Notes: generated by a model from the letters alone, not told the origin. A DNA stretch of 14,098 nt from Methanoregula sp. UBA154 (GCA_002502245.1 DAPW01000008.1:1-14098), one strand, 5' to 3'; shown: positions 7,237 to 12,790, counted from the first letter of the stretch. Numbers and translations: made by a program.

Positions 7237-7306
7237 GTTTTGTACAAGCGAACAGATTTACGAGTCCTCCCCGCCTCAGGGCCTCTCCGAGGCACGGCGG
7301 GGCAGT
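7237..7306 (+). repeat. Family 1 nested-hairpin repeat with leader, copy B
   Basis: A leader (7237-7268, starting GTTTTGTACAAGCGAACAG) is nearly identical to the leader of copy E at 11058. It is followed by outer stem CCCCGCC (7269-7275) / GGCGGGG (7296-7302), bulge TCAGG against AC, and inner stem GCCTC/GAGGC with loop TCC. This is close to the family consensus. Confidence 0.82.
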
Positions 7307-7330
7307 ATAGTGTTTTCAAATATGCTTATC

Positions 7331-7371
7331 GTCCCTGATCCGCCGCGGGGGCGCCCCGTCGGGGGCGGCGG
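7331..7371 (+). repeat. Type 2 companion hairpin after copy B
   Basis: After GTCCCTGATC, the outer stem CCGCCGC (7340-7346) pairs with GCGGCGG (7365-7371). A one-sided bulge GGGGGCG and an inner stem CCCC-GTC-GGGG lie inside. The design (7-bp outer stem, bulge on the 5' side, short inner hairpin) is like family 1, but the sequence differs. Similar copies follow family 1 copies C and H. Confidence 0.75.
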
Positions 7372-7392
7372 TGAATATCATAATCGGGGGTG

Positions 7393-7440
7393 TGGGGGTC
7401 TCAACCCCCATTATTCTGTCTGAAAAAATTCAATTTTTCA
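7393..7440. terminator. Two terminator-like hairpins
   Basis: TGGGGG (7393-7398) pairs with CCCCCA (7405-7410), and TGAAAAA (7421-7427) pairs with TTTTTCA (7434-7440). The A/T stem gives a T run on both strands, so it could stop transcription in either direction. Confidence 0.35.
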
Positions 7441-7471
7441 CAGGACTCTGTTAAAAGATGAGATTAACTCT

Positions 7472-7611
7472 TTGCGCCAGCCCCCCCATCCTTCGCGGGG
7501 GTGCATGCGATGCCTTGGAATTATCTGTACTGTCCTCATTCAAGATTGATCAAGTAACCAGGTGTTATCACAATCCGGGGATGCCCCAGCGGCGGATGCG
7601 AAGCCCCCAAG
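7472..7611 (-). repeat. Two-hairpin intergenic repeat module, copy 2 (family 2, inverted)
   Basis: On the minus strand, a part with CATCCGCCGC and hairpin GGGGCATCCCC (about 7611-7577) is followed after 65 nt by ATCGCATGC...GGGCTGGCGCAA (7511-7472). It matches copy 1 at 4572-4718 in order, spacing and end sequences but lies in the opposite orientation; the middle of the last part and most of the spacer have diverged. Confidence 0.72.
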
Positions 7612-7735
7612 AGTATCAGAATGGTACGAGGGATTCCTGCAGAGCGGTTTTTCTGATATTGTTCCGGCAGGTTATCCCGGCAGCATCCGCTCTTCGTCAC
7701 AACACTGCAAAAGAGATGGGGGAGACGATATGGTG

Positions 7736-7741
7736 AAAAAA
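7736..7741 (-). terminator. Poly-T terminator of aIF5A
   Basis: Six T on the minus strand directly after the aIF5A stop codon. No hairpin is needed for termination in archaea. Confidence 0.6.
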
Positions 7742-8119
7742 TCAGTCGAATTTCTTCTTGCCCATGGACTCGATGTACATGTATTCCTTGCCCACCTCGA
7801 TCGTCCCCTTCTTCTCCTCCGGAATGGGTATCTCGAAGTTGGTGAAGTCCTTCATGTCCATGAGCTGCGCCGTGTTCCCGGCAATGGAGAGGACCTGGCC
7901 GCTCTTGCGCTCGACGACCGGGACATAGGTCTTGGCAGATACCGGAAATACGATCGACCGTTTTACCCCGTCAAAGATCCCGATGGCATCGATACGTGCC
8001 TTGGCAGCCCCGTGCTTACCGGGTTTTGAGGTGGCGATACTGACGACCCGGCACGGCTCTTCCTCGATAACGATATAGCGTCCTTCCTTGATCTTTCCGA
8101 TCTCAGTCTGTTCCTTCAT
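7742..8119 (-). CDS. eif5A: Translation initiation factor 5A (aIF5A), hypusine-containing
   Basis: aIF5A binds the ribosome and helps peptide-bond formation at difficult sequences such as polyproline; it needs a hypusine or deoxyhypusine made from one lysine. The 125-residue product has the modification loop TSKPGKHGAAK at residues 30-40 with Lys35 as the modified residue, an N-terminal SH3-like barrel and a C-terminal OB-fold. Length and motif are normal for the archaeal family. The palindromic TATA box GTTTATAAAC lies about 25-34 nt upstream of the ATG, so the transcript is probably leaderless or nearly so. A poly-T follows the stop. It is transcribed divergently from the phosphatase-NAD kinase pair. 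Confidence 0.97.
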   Translation of the reverse strand: MKEQTEIGKIKEGRYIVIEEEPCRVVSIATSKPGKHGAAKARIDAIGIFDGVKRSIVFPVSAKTYVPVVERKSGQVLSIAGNTAQLMDMKDFTNFEIPIPEEKKGTIEVGKEYMYIESMGKKKFD

Positions 8120-8143
8120 GTTGATCCATCCAAAATGTCATAA

Positions 8144-8153
8144 GTTTATAAAC
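8144..8153. promoter_or_regulatory. Palindromic TATA box between aIF5A and the phosphatase gene
   Basis: GTTTATAAAC is a perfect palindrome, so TBP could use it in both directions. For aIF5A it sets a start near 8122, almost at the ATG. For the plus strand it sets a start near 8175. A second plus-strand candidate, ACATAAATAC at 8181-8190, would give a start near 8211. An overlapping palindrome AACGCGTT lies at 8151-8158. Confidence 0.6.
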
Positions 8154-8222
8154 GCGTTAGTAATTTATCTCTATTGTTGTACATAAATACAGCACAGATG
8201 AGCGGAACGGGTGATTTCCTGC

Positions 8223-8999
8223 ATGGACTTTTTCTCGGCATGTGACCGGATCGGGGACCTGGTGGAGGAGGGCATCCGCGATCTCGTGGGGACCACGGAA
8301 GGGGGCGAGACGGTCCGTATGGGGGCGGACCTGACCCCGACAAAGAAGATCGACCAGGTGGCGGAGGACTGCGTGCTCGCGTACCTCTCCGAGCACCCGC
8401 TCTGCTCCCTCCTCATCAGCGAGGAGGCCGGGAAGGTCCCCCTTGCGGGCGATAAGGGGACGATGTTCCTGGACCCGGTGGACGGGACCTTCAATGCGGT
8501 TGCCGGCATCCCCTTCTATGCCCTGTCCATCGCCTATGCGGAAGGGGGGTATACGCAGAAGGCGTTCGTGCGGAACCTGGCGAGCGGCGAGACCTTCACG
8601 GCCGAGAAGGGGCAGTTTGCCCGGTGCAATGGCCGGCCCATCCGGGTCTCCGCCGTCAGTACCCTCGACGAATGCGCCATGAGCGTGTACGGCCGGAAAT
8701 TCGATCCAACGCGGGTGATGCAGCTCGGCCAGAAGATCCGGCGCTGGCGGCTTTTAGGGGCCTCCGCGCTCGAGCTCTGCTACATCGGCGCCGGCCGGAT
8801 TGACGGGTTCATCGACCTCCGGGGAACGCTCCGCGTCACGGACGCAGCGGCCGGGATGCTCGTCTGCGCCGAGGCCGGCGGGCGGGTCACGGACCTGAAC
8901 GGGCACGTGATCCGCTTCCCCAATGAAGTGACGGTCGGGCGCTGCCTCGTGGCCACGAACGGGCTGCTGCACCACAAGGTGATCGAGTACCTGAGGTGA
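8223..8999 (+). CDS. Inositol-monophosphatase-family phosphatase (possible NADP phosphatase or FBPase/IMPase)
   Basis: This is a metal-dependent sugar/nucleotide phosphatase of the IMPase/FBPase superfamily. In the 258-residue product the metal and catalytic motifs are complete: SEEAG (residues 66-70), DPVDGTFN (84-91) and the late TDAAAGM with Asp207. Archaeal members hydrolyse inositol-1-phosphate, fructose-1,6-bisphosphate or, in the fused Methanocaldococcus enzyme, NADP. The next gene, 4 nt downstream, is NAD kinase, so NADP phosphatase activity is a real option; substrate cannot be read from the sequence. The frame also has a GTG at 8211, but I chose the ATG at 8223 because GGTGA lies 8 nt before it. 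Confidence 0.92.
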   Translation: MDFFSACDRIGDLVEEGIRDLVGTTEGGETVRMGADLTPTKKIDQVAEDCVLAYLSEHPLCSLLISEEAGKVPLAGDKGTMFLDPVDGTFNAVAGIPFYALSIAYAEGGYTQKAFVRNLASGETFTAEKGQFARCNGRPIRVSAVSTLDECAMSVYGRKFDPTRVMQLGQKIRRWRLLGASALELCYIGAGRIDGFIDLRGTLRVTDAAAGMLVCAEAGGRVTDLNGHVIRFPNEVTVGRCLVATNGLLHHKVIEYLR

Positions 9000-9003
9000 G
9001 AGG

Positions 9004-9816
9004 ATGAAGATACTGCTCGTTTCCCGCATCGACAACCGCGACGCGCTCGCGTTCGTGCTCCGGATCCGCACCCTCCTCGCCGCGGAGGGATGTACGGTCT
9101 CGCTGGACGATGATACGGCATCGGCGCTCGGGGAGCACGGCGTCCCGCTCGCCGGGGCTGACGCCGACGCGGTCATCGTGGTCGGCGGGGACGGGACGAT
9201 CCTCCGCACGGTCCAGCAGATGGCCCGGCCGGCGCCCGTTCTCGGGGTGAACTGGGGCGAGGTCGGGTTCCTTGCGGATCTCGAACCCGAGGAAGCCCCC
9301 GCGTTCATCCGGACCCTGCCCGGCGGTTTTGCGGTCGAGGAACGGATGCGGATCGCGCTCCGGAAGAACGGGGAGTATCTCGGCACGGCCTTAAACGAGG
9401 CGCTGATCGTCACGACCCGGCCGGCAAAGATGCTCCGCTTCTCGATCGTGGTCGACGGGGTCGTGGCCGAGCAGTTCCGGGCGGACGGGCTTTTGATCAG
9501 CACCCCCACCGGCTCCACCGCCTACGCGATGAGCGCCGGCGGCCCGATCGTCGACCCCCGGGTGGAGGGTTTCCTCCTCGTCCCGCTCGCCCCGTACCTG
9601 CTCTCCTCGCGCCCGCACCTGATCAGCAGCAACCGCGAGCTGGAGATCCGGCTCGAGAGCACGAAGCCCGCGAACCTGGTCATGGACGGCCAGCAGACGA
9701 TCGAGCTCGGGACATCCAGCACGATCGCGGTCAGCCGCTCCGACAAGCCCGCGCTCTTCGTTGACGTGAAACGCAACTTCTTCGAGAAAGTGAACCGGAA
9801 GCTCCGGAAGATATGA
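9004..9816 (+). CDS. nadK: NAD kinase
   Basis: NAD kinase phosphorylates NAD (or NADH) to NADP(H) in the cytoplasm and is the only known route to NADP. The 270-residue protein has GGDGT at residues 61-65, the Asn131-Glu132 pair of the NAD site, ADGLLISTPTGSTAYAMSAG around residues 160-179, and a normal C-terminal beta-rich domain. It starts 4 nt after the phosphatase stop with AGGTGAGAGG overlapping that stop, so the two are almost certainly one operon with coupled translation. A T8 terminator follows. In Methanocaldococcus jannaschii the corresponding protein is fused to an IMPase-like NADP phosphatase; here the two are separate genes. Confidence 0.95.
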   Translation: MKILLVSRIDNRDALAFVLRIRTLLAAEGCTVSLDDDTASALGEHGVPLAGADADAVIVVGGDGTILRTVQQMARPAPVLGVNWGEVGFLADLEPEEAPAFIRTLPGGFAVEERMRIALRKNGEYLGTALNEALIVTTRPAKMLRFSIVVDGVVAEQFRADGLLISTPTGSTAYAMSAGGPIVDPRVEGFLLVPLAPYLLSSRPHLISSNRELEIRLESTKPANLVMDGQQTIELGTSSTIAVSRSDKPALFVDVKRNFFEKVNRKLRKI

Positions 9817-9828
9817 GGTATTGAGGAG

Positions 9829-9845
9829 CCGGGAATCTTTTTTTT
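9829..9845 (+). terminator. Poly-T terminator of the phosphatase-nadK operon
   Basis: Eight T (9838-9845) follow a GC-rich stretch 13-20 nt after the nadK stop. Confidence 0.7.
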
Positions 9846-9887
9846 ACTCTCGAGAGGACTCTATCAAGCCGAGAAAAGATATGAGTG

Positions 9888-9926
9888 CTCCCCGCCTCAG
9901 GGCCCCTCCGGGGCACGGCGGGGTAG
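9888..9926 (+). repeat. Family 1 nested-hairpin repeat, copy C
   Basis: Outer stem CCCCGCC (9890-9896) / GGCGGGG (9917-9923), bulge TCAGG against AC, inner stem GCCCC/GGGGC with loop TCC. Compared with copy B, the T-A pair of the inner stem has become C-G, a compensatory change. The sequence before it differs from the leader of copies B and E. Confidence 0.82.
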
Positions 9927-9960
9927 TGCGGTTTTTTGCGTTATTCTCTCTGTTTTTTCT

Positions 9961-10001
9961 GTCCCCTATCCGCCGCGGGGGCGCCCCGCCGGGGGCGGCG
10001 G
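9961..10001 (+). repeat. Type 2 companion hairpin after copy C
   Basis: CCGCCGC (9970-9976) pairs with GCGGCGG (9995-10001), with bulge GGGGGCG and inner CCCC-GCC-GGGG. It is identical to the copy at 7340 except for one loop base, and lies about 47 nt after copy C against 38 nt after copy B. Confidence 0.75.
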
Positions 10002-10069
10002 GGTTCATGATAAATGTCTGCAGAGTGGCAGTCCGGCGCATGATATCTCTTTTCCCCCTTTTTTTTGAA

Positions 10070-10112
10070 AGTCCCCCGCTTCGGGGCCCCTCGCGGGGCA
10101 TAGCGGAGGCAG
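10070..10112 (+). repeat. Family 1 nested-hairpin repeat, copy D
   Basis: Outer stem from CCCCCGCT (10073-10080) with AGCGGAGG (10102-10109) has one mismatch. The inner stem GCCCC/GGGGC has the TCGC loop seen in copy A. The outer stem differs from the consensus but still pairs. Confidence 0.68.
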
Positions 10113-10360
10113 GACGTTTTTCTTTCATTTTTCCGGATTATATATGACTGAGTGAAATCGTCAGTCTTCTTTTGTTCGGTAATTTCTTTAAACAGGTGTG
10201 GTGTCTTTCCAGGATCCGGGAAGAATAACCGGGCCGGCTTCTGAGAATTCCGGATAAACCGGTACATTTCATCTGAAAAATCGGGTGGTTGCCACACCGG
10301 ACCCGGAACGGCGCGCCCGGGTACCTGCCGGCATGACTGCCGAACGTTCGTCTCAGCCGG

Positions 10361-10386
10361 GGAAAAAGAAGCCGGGAGTACTCCCG
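10361..10386 (-). terminator. Hairpin plus T-rich terminator of the lipoprotein gene
   Basis: On the minus strand the palindrome CGGGAGTACTCCCG (10373-10386) is followed by TTCTTTTT (10368-10361), right after the stop of the gene ending at 10393. Confidence 0.65.
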
Positions 10387-10392
10387 CCCGTA

Positions 10393-10875
10393 TCAGGTTG
10401 GATTGTATATCTCAAAATCCCCGATCCGTAAAGCCGGGGTTGTTGTCGGGAGTGGTGTGGGTGTGGGTGTTGCCGGTCTGAACGGGATTATCCGCAGGTC
10501 CGGGGAATCCGATCGTATCAGGGAATTTGTTGCAGGCTGGTATTCGAACAGGATCGTCTTCCTGCCCTCAACGGTAACATTGTACTGGTTCTGGCTCTCT
10601 TTTTCCCAGGTCCCCTGCTCGGAACTTGTGCTTATGGAATCCGACGTCTGATACCGTCCGTCAGCGGTGAAGGTGTAATATATTGTCTTTGATTTGTCGA
10701 ACATGGTCCAGGACCAGGTTCCGATGACGGGATCCTGCGTTGAAATGACGGCGGGCGTCGGTGTCGGTGTCGGTGCGGTTGTCTTTTCTCCCCGTAATTC
10801 TGCGTTGGTACATCCGGAAAAAATTATCAGGACCCCAAGCAGCACAACGCAGAGGCAGCATGCTCTCGTTCTCAT
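10393..10875 (-). CDS. Putative lipoprotein with a lipocalin-like core
   Basis: The 160-residue product begins with two arginines and a hydrophobic segment ending in a lipobox, IIFSGC, with Cys22 as the likely lipid-modified residue, so it is exported and membrane-anchored. A Thr/Pro linker follows (about residues 33-42), then a beta-rich core with GTWSW, YYTFTADGRYQTS and QGTWEKE, a pattern seen in lipocalin-like domains, then a second Thr/Pro stretch and a short tail. Function unknown. An ATG at 10890 in the same frame adds five residues; the ATG at 10875 has AGGT upstream and puts the arginines at the N-terminus, so I prefer it. A hairpin/poly-T terminator follows. No gene partner is obvious. 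Confidence 0.82.
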   Translation of the reverse strand: MRTRACCLCVVLLGVLIIFSGCTNAELRGEKTTAPTPTPTPAVISTQDPVIGTWSWTMFDKSKTIYYTFTADGRYQTSDSISTSSEQGTWEKESQNQYNVTVEGRKTILFEYQPATNSLIRSDSPDLRIIPFRPATPTPTPLPTTTPALRIGDFEIYNPT

Positions 10876-11057
10876 GATAAGACCTAACATTTTTTAAGGG
10901 GATTAATGTTTTCTTGTTAAAGGGATCCTTTATGGCAGTTCCGGTTGCCCTGGCGGAATTCCACGGTGAAAAGGGAGGCTCCGGACCACATCTGCGGTGC
11001 ACGCGTCCGGGACAGGGGTTTTCCGGCTTTTTCCGGATTATAATCAGGCTGAACCGG

Positions 11058-11130
11058 GGTTTTATACAAGCGAACAGATTCACAAGTCCTCCCGCCGTCA
11101 TGGCCCTGTTCGCCCTGGCAGGGGCTCCCT
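11058..11130 (+). repeat. Family 1 repeat with leader, degenerate copy E
   Basis: The leader GTTTTATACAAGCGAACAG and the following bases match the leader of copy B almost perfectly down to AGTCCTCCC. The hairpin itself has drifted: the best pairing is GCCCTG (11103-11108) with CAGGGGC (11119-11125), with one bulged G. It ends 15 nt before the DUF2164 stop codon, which lies on the other strand. Confidence 0.65.
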
Positions 11131-11144
11131 GAACGCAGCCGTCA

Positions 11145-11378
11145 TCATTTCCGGATGGATAACAGGTCTTCGGCCGCGTCTTTCATGTACCGGTGCGCAT
11201 CATACACGCCCTGGTTGTAAAATTCAGGGGCCAGCGCTTCCGTGATAAAGTCCAGCATCAGGCCGGCACCCAGGTTACCGATCTCTTCCTCCCGCTCTGT
11301 TGAAAAATAATGCTGTAGTGCCTGGACCATCTCGTCCCGTTTCTCTTTCGGCAGCGTTATTTTATCGCTATTTCTCAT
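11145..11378 (-). CDS. DUF2164 family protein
   Basis: The 77-residue product matches the pattern of DUF2164: a helical N-terminus, then YFSTEREEEIGNLGAGLMLDF, and the signature PEFYNQGVYDAHRYM near residues 51-65. The family is small, cytoplasmic, scattered over bacteria and some archaea, and has no known function. No signal peptide or membrane helix. GGGAG lies about 8 nt before the ATG. An inverted repeat AATCTC-GT-GAGATT (11413-11426) lies 35-48 nt upstream of the start and could be an operator. The gene stands alone between two lipoproteins, and its patchy distribution fits horizontal transfer, though its base composition looks like that of its neighbours. Confidence 0.85.
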   Translation of the reverse strand: MRNSDKITLPKEKRDEMVQALQHYFSTEREEEIGNLGAGLMLDFITEALAPEFYNQGVYDAHRYMKDAAEDLLSIRK

Positions 11379-11412
11379 ACACTACTCCCTTCTCTTTTAG
11401 TCACCTGATAAC

Positions 11413-11426
11413 AATCTCGTGAGATT
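11413..11426. promoter_or_regulatory. Inverted repeat upstream of the DUF2164 gene
   Basis: AATCTC and GAGATT form a perfect 6-bp inverted repeat around GT, 35-48 nt upstream of the ATG at 11378. This position would suit an operator or part of the promoter. No clear TATA box is seen nearby. Confidence 0.3.
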
Positions 11427-11555
11427 TCCCTCCGGGGAGAGTATCCTCTCTCTATTACTGCCCGGAGAACGCGGAGAGTGAGCCCGCAGCCATCCCATTT
11501 TTACCTGGCCGCAGTCACGGGCATATCCTCACGACGAGGATGAACCGATACCCCT

Positions 11556-11583
11556 GTTTATATACAAACGATGTATATACAAC
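11556..11583 (+). promoter_or_regulatory. Double TATA-like promoter of the 11588 lipoprotein
   Basis: Two similar AT-rich motifs, GTTTATATACAAAC and TGTATATACAAC, follow each other 14 nt apart. The first lies about 25 nt upstream of the ATG at 11588, giving a leaderless transcript. If the second were used, transcription would start inside the gene. Confidence 0.55.
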
Positions 11584-11587
11584 ACTG

Positions 11588-12418
11588 ATGACAACCCGAC
11601 GTTCTATCGGTGTTCTTGTGCTGGTCTGTGCCTTCCTCGTATGCAGTGGTTGCACACGGCCGGATAACACCATGGTGCTGGTCCCGGTGGATACTGGCTG
11701 GACCGGAACACCGGTTCCCGTTTTTATCCCCTCCGCTCCTGTGCTCAGCGTGCAGACCGGTGTCATTCCCGCCCCGTCCACCCTGCCTGCCACAACCGGC
11801 CCGGCCCTGCCGTCACCTTCCCCCCCGCGTCCGGCAGGGATCCTGTTGTCCAATGGTTTTATGCGGTATACCGGTGCAGAGTATTCCCTTGATTACCCGG
11901 CGGAGTGGAGTACCAGCAGTACCACCCTTCCCCTCACGGAGTATCGTCATTCACTGAACGACTGCTCGGTCACGCTTGCCTATGATCTGGATCAGGAACT
12001 CCGCAGGTACCTTTCCCCCGATCGCCGTACCCTTTTTTACTCGGCTGTCGTGAAGAGCGACCGGGACATCTGGCCCCGTGCGGTGGACGGCCGGGTTGCG
12101 TACGAAGATATCTTCAACGCGGTTCTCGGCGACCCGGAGCATTGTGCGAATGAGCCGGACCATGATGCGTTCACCATTGCCGGCATCGCCCAGGTCCCCG
12201 TAGCCGGGGTTTCCTACCCGGGAGTTCGGGTGGATTTTGCCAGGATTGAAAATGCTACCGGGTATACCCAGGGTACCGGAACCGCGTATATCGTGACCGG
12301 TAAGAACCATAGCGGGGTATTCACGCTCTACCGTACCACGACGGACACCGACGACGATACGCAGGATAATCTTTCGATATACATGTTCAGCAGCCTGCGC
12401 CTGGATCCCGGATTCTGA
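11588..12418 (+). CDS. Putative lipoprotein with a PsbP-like region
   Basis: From the ATG at 11588 the product has 276 residues: MTTRR, a hydrophobic stretch, and a lipobox VCSGC with Cys22, so it is an exported, lipid-anchored protein. A long Pro/Thr/Ser linker (about residues 35-85) leads to a globular domain that begins YTGAEYSLDYPAEW, a start often seen in PsbP-like or DcrB-like domains; this assignment is tentative. The rest has mixed beta strands and ends SIYMFSSLRLDPGF. The frame is open 16 residues further upstream (ATG at 11540), but that part covers the TATA boxes and would bury the signal peptide, so I reject it. No partner gene is adjacent. Confidence 0.83.
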   Translation: MTTRRSIGVLVLVCAFLVCSGCTRPDNTMVLVPVDTGWTGTPVPVFIPSAPVLSVQTGVIPAPSTLPATTGPALPSPSPPRPAGILLSNGFMRYTGAEYSLDYPAEWSTSSTTLPLTEYRHSLNDCSVTLAYDLDQELRRYLSPDRRTLFYSAVVKSDRDIWPRAVDGRVAYEDIFNAVLGDPEHCANEPDHDAFTIAGIAQVPVAGVSYPGVRVDFARIENATGYTQGTGTAYIVTGKNHSGVFTLYRTTTDTDDDTQDNLSIYMFSSLRLDPGF

Positions 12419-12499
12419 ACATCCTTATCCAGTGTTGTCAGAAAATCCGAATACAATCCTGAATGAGTCACGCTCCGCCGGTCTGCATCCGGGAAAAAA

Positions 12500-12547
12500 T
12501 ATGAGGGCTCCCTGTTGCAGGGTTCTCCAAGGCACTGCGAGGGAGTG
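12500..12547 (+). repeat. Family 1 nested-hairpin repeat, copy F
   Basis: CTCCC (12508-12512) pairs with GGGAG (12541-12545), and TTGCAG (12515-12520) with CTGCGA (12535-12540). The sequence differs from the consensus in many positions, yet both stems still pair, which argues for selection on structure or for recent palindrome maintenance. Confidence 0.65.
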
Positions 12548-12579
12548 AAGTATTTTGTCATTTTTCCCTGATGTGAATG

Positions 12580-12660
12580 GTTGAATCAAGGTATTGACAA
12601 AATGAACAGAATCAGGAGTCCTCCCCGCCAGTGGCCTCTCCGGAGAATGAGAGGCAGTGC
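12580..12660 (+). repeat. Family 1 repeat, degenerate copy G
   Basis: A leader (GAATCAAGGTATTGAC...) related to those of copies B and H is followed by AGTCCTCCCCGCC, but the 3' outer arm is lost; instead GCCTCTC (12634-12640) pairs with GAGAGGC (12649-12655). Confidence 0.6.
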
Positions 12661-12689
12661 AACATTTTTTCTCTGTCATGAATCGTTGA

Positions 12690-12770
12690 ATTGAGCTCTA
12701 TTCACGAGCGGACAGGTGAATGAGTCCTCCCCGCATCAGGGCCTTTGCGAGGCACGGCGGGGCAGTGCGG
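12690..12770 (+). repeat. Family 1 nested-hairpin repeat with leader, copy H
   Basis: After a leader starting GAATTGAGCTC, the outer stem CCCCGC (12729-12734) pairs with GCGGGG (12757-12762), and inner GCCTT (12741-12745) pairs with GAGGC (12749-12753) through one T-G pair. The following GTGTTTTCAA is also seen after copy B. Confidence 0.78.
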
Positions 12771-12790
12771 TGTTTTCAACCATGAATCTT

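Larger units (their letters stand above)
6894..7741. other. Repeat-rich intergenic region between the 6096 gene and aIF5A
   Basis: No credible protein gene; the open frames cross repeats and are rich in Pro, Gly and Arg. In order: the terminator of the upstream gene, a run of three hairpins (6975-7084), two nested-hairpin repeats of family 1 (7155 and 7237), a second-type hairpin (7340), two terminator-like hairpins (7393-7410 and 7421-7440), the inverted copy of the family 2 module (7472-7611), and about 125 nt without recognisable content before the aIF5A terminator. Confidence 0.7.
9817..10392. other. Repeat-rich intergenic region after nadK
   Basis: No credible protein gene. It contains the nadK terminator, family 1 copy C (9888), a type 2 hairpin (9961), family 1 copy D (10070), a terminator-like hairpin GACTGA/TCAGTC with a T-rich tail (10146-10172), and the minus-strand terminator of the lipoprotein gene at 10361-10386. 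Between about 10180 and 10350 I see only short palindromes such as CGAACGTTCG (10341-10350). Confidence 0.7.

Noticed and set aside
7013..7736. Short plus-strand frames (7013-7423 and 7458-7736)
   Set aside because: They cross hairpin repeats. The similarity of LCASPPILRGGACDA to a frame at 4589-4798 arises from the family 2 repeat, not from related proteins.
8754..9518. Minus-strand open frame over the phosphatase and NAD kinase genes
   Set aside because: Both plus-strand genes have complete catalytic motifs; the antisense product is Arg/Ser/Pro-rich and has no recognisable domain.
4361..10344. Possible third repeat family: ACGGCGCGCC...TGCCGGCATGAC at 4361-4396 and 10312-10338
   Set aside because: Only two short GC-rich matches with different spacing; this can occur by chance in such sequence. 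A genome search would be needed to keep it.
10914..11245. Short plus-strand frames between the lipoprotein and DUF2164 genes
   Set aside because: They run through repeat copy E and into DUF2164 antisense sequence; no Shine-Dalgarno or family features.
12500..12770. CRISPR array
   Set aside because: The period is regular, but the repeats are diverged and structured, the spacers resemble each other, and no cas gene is in the window.
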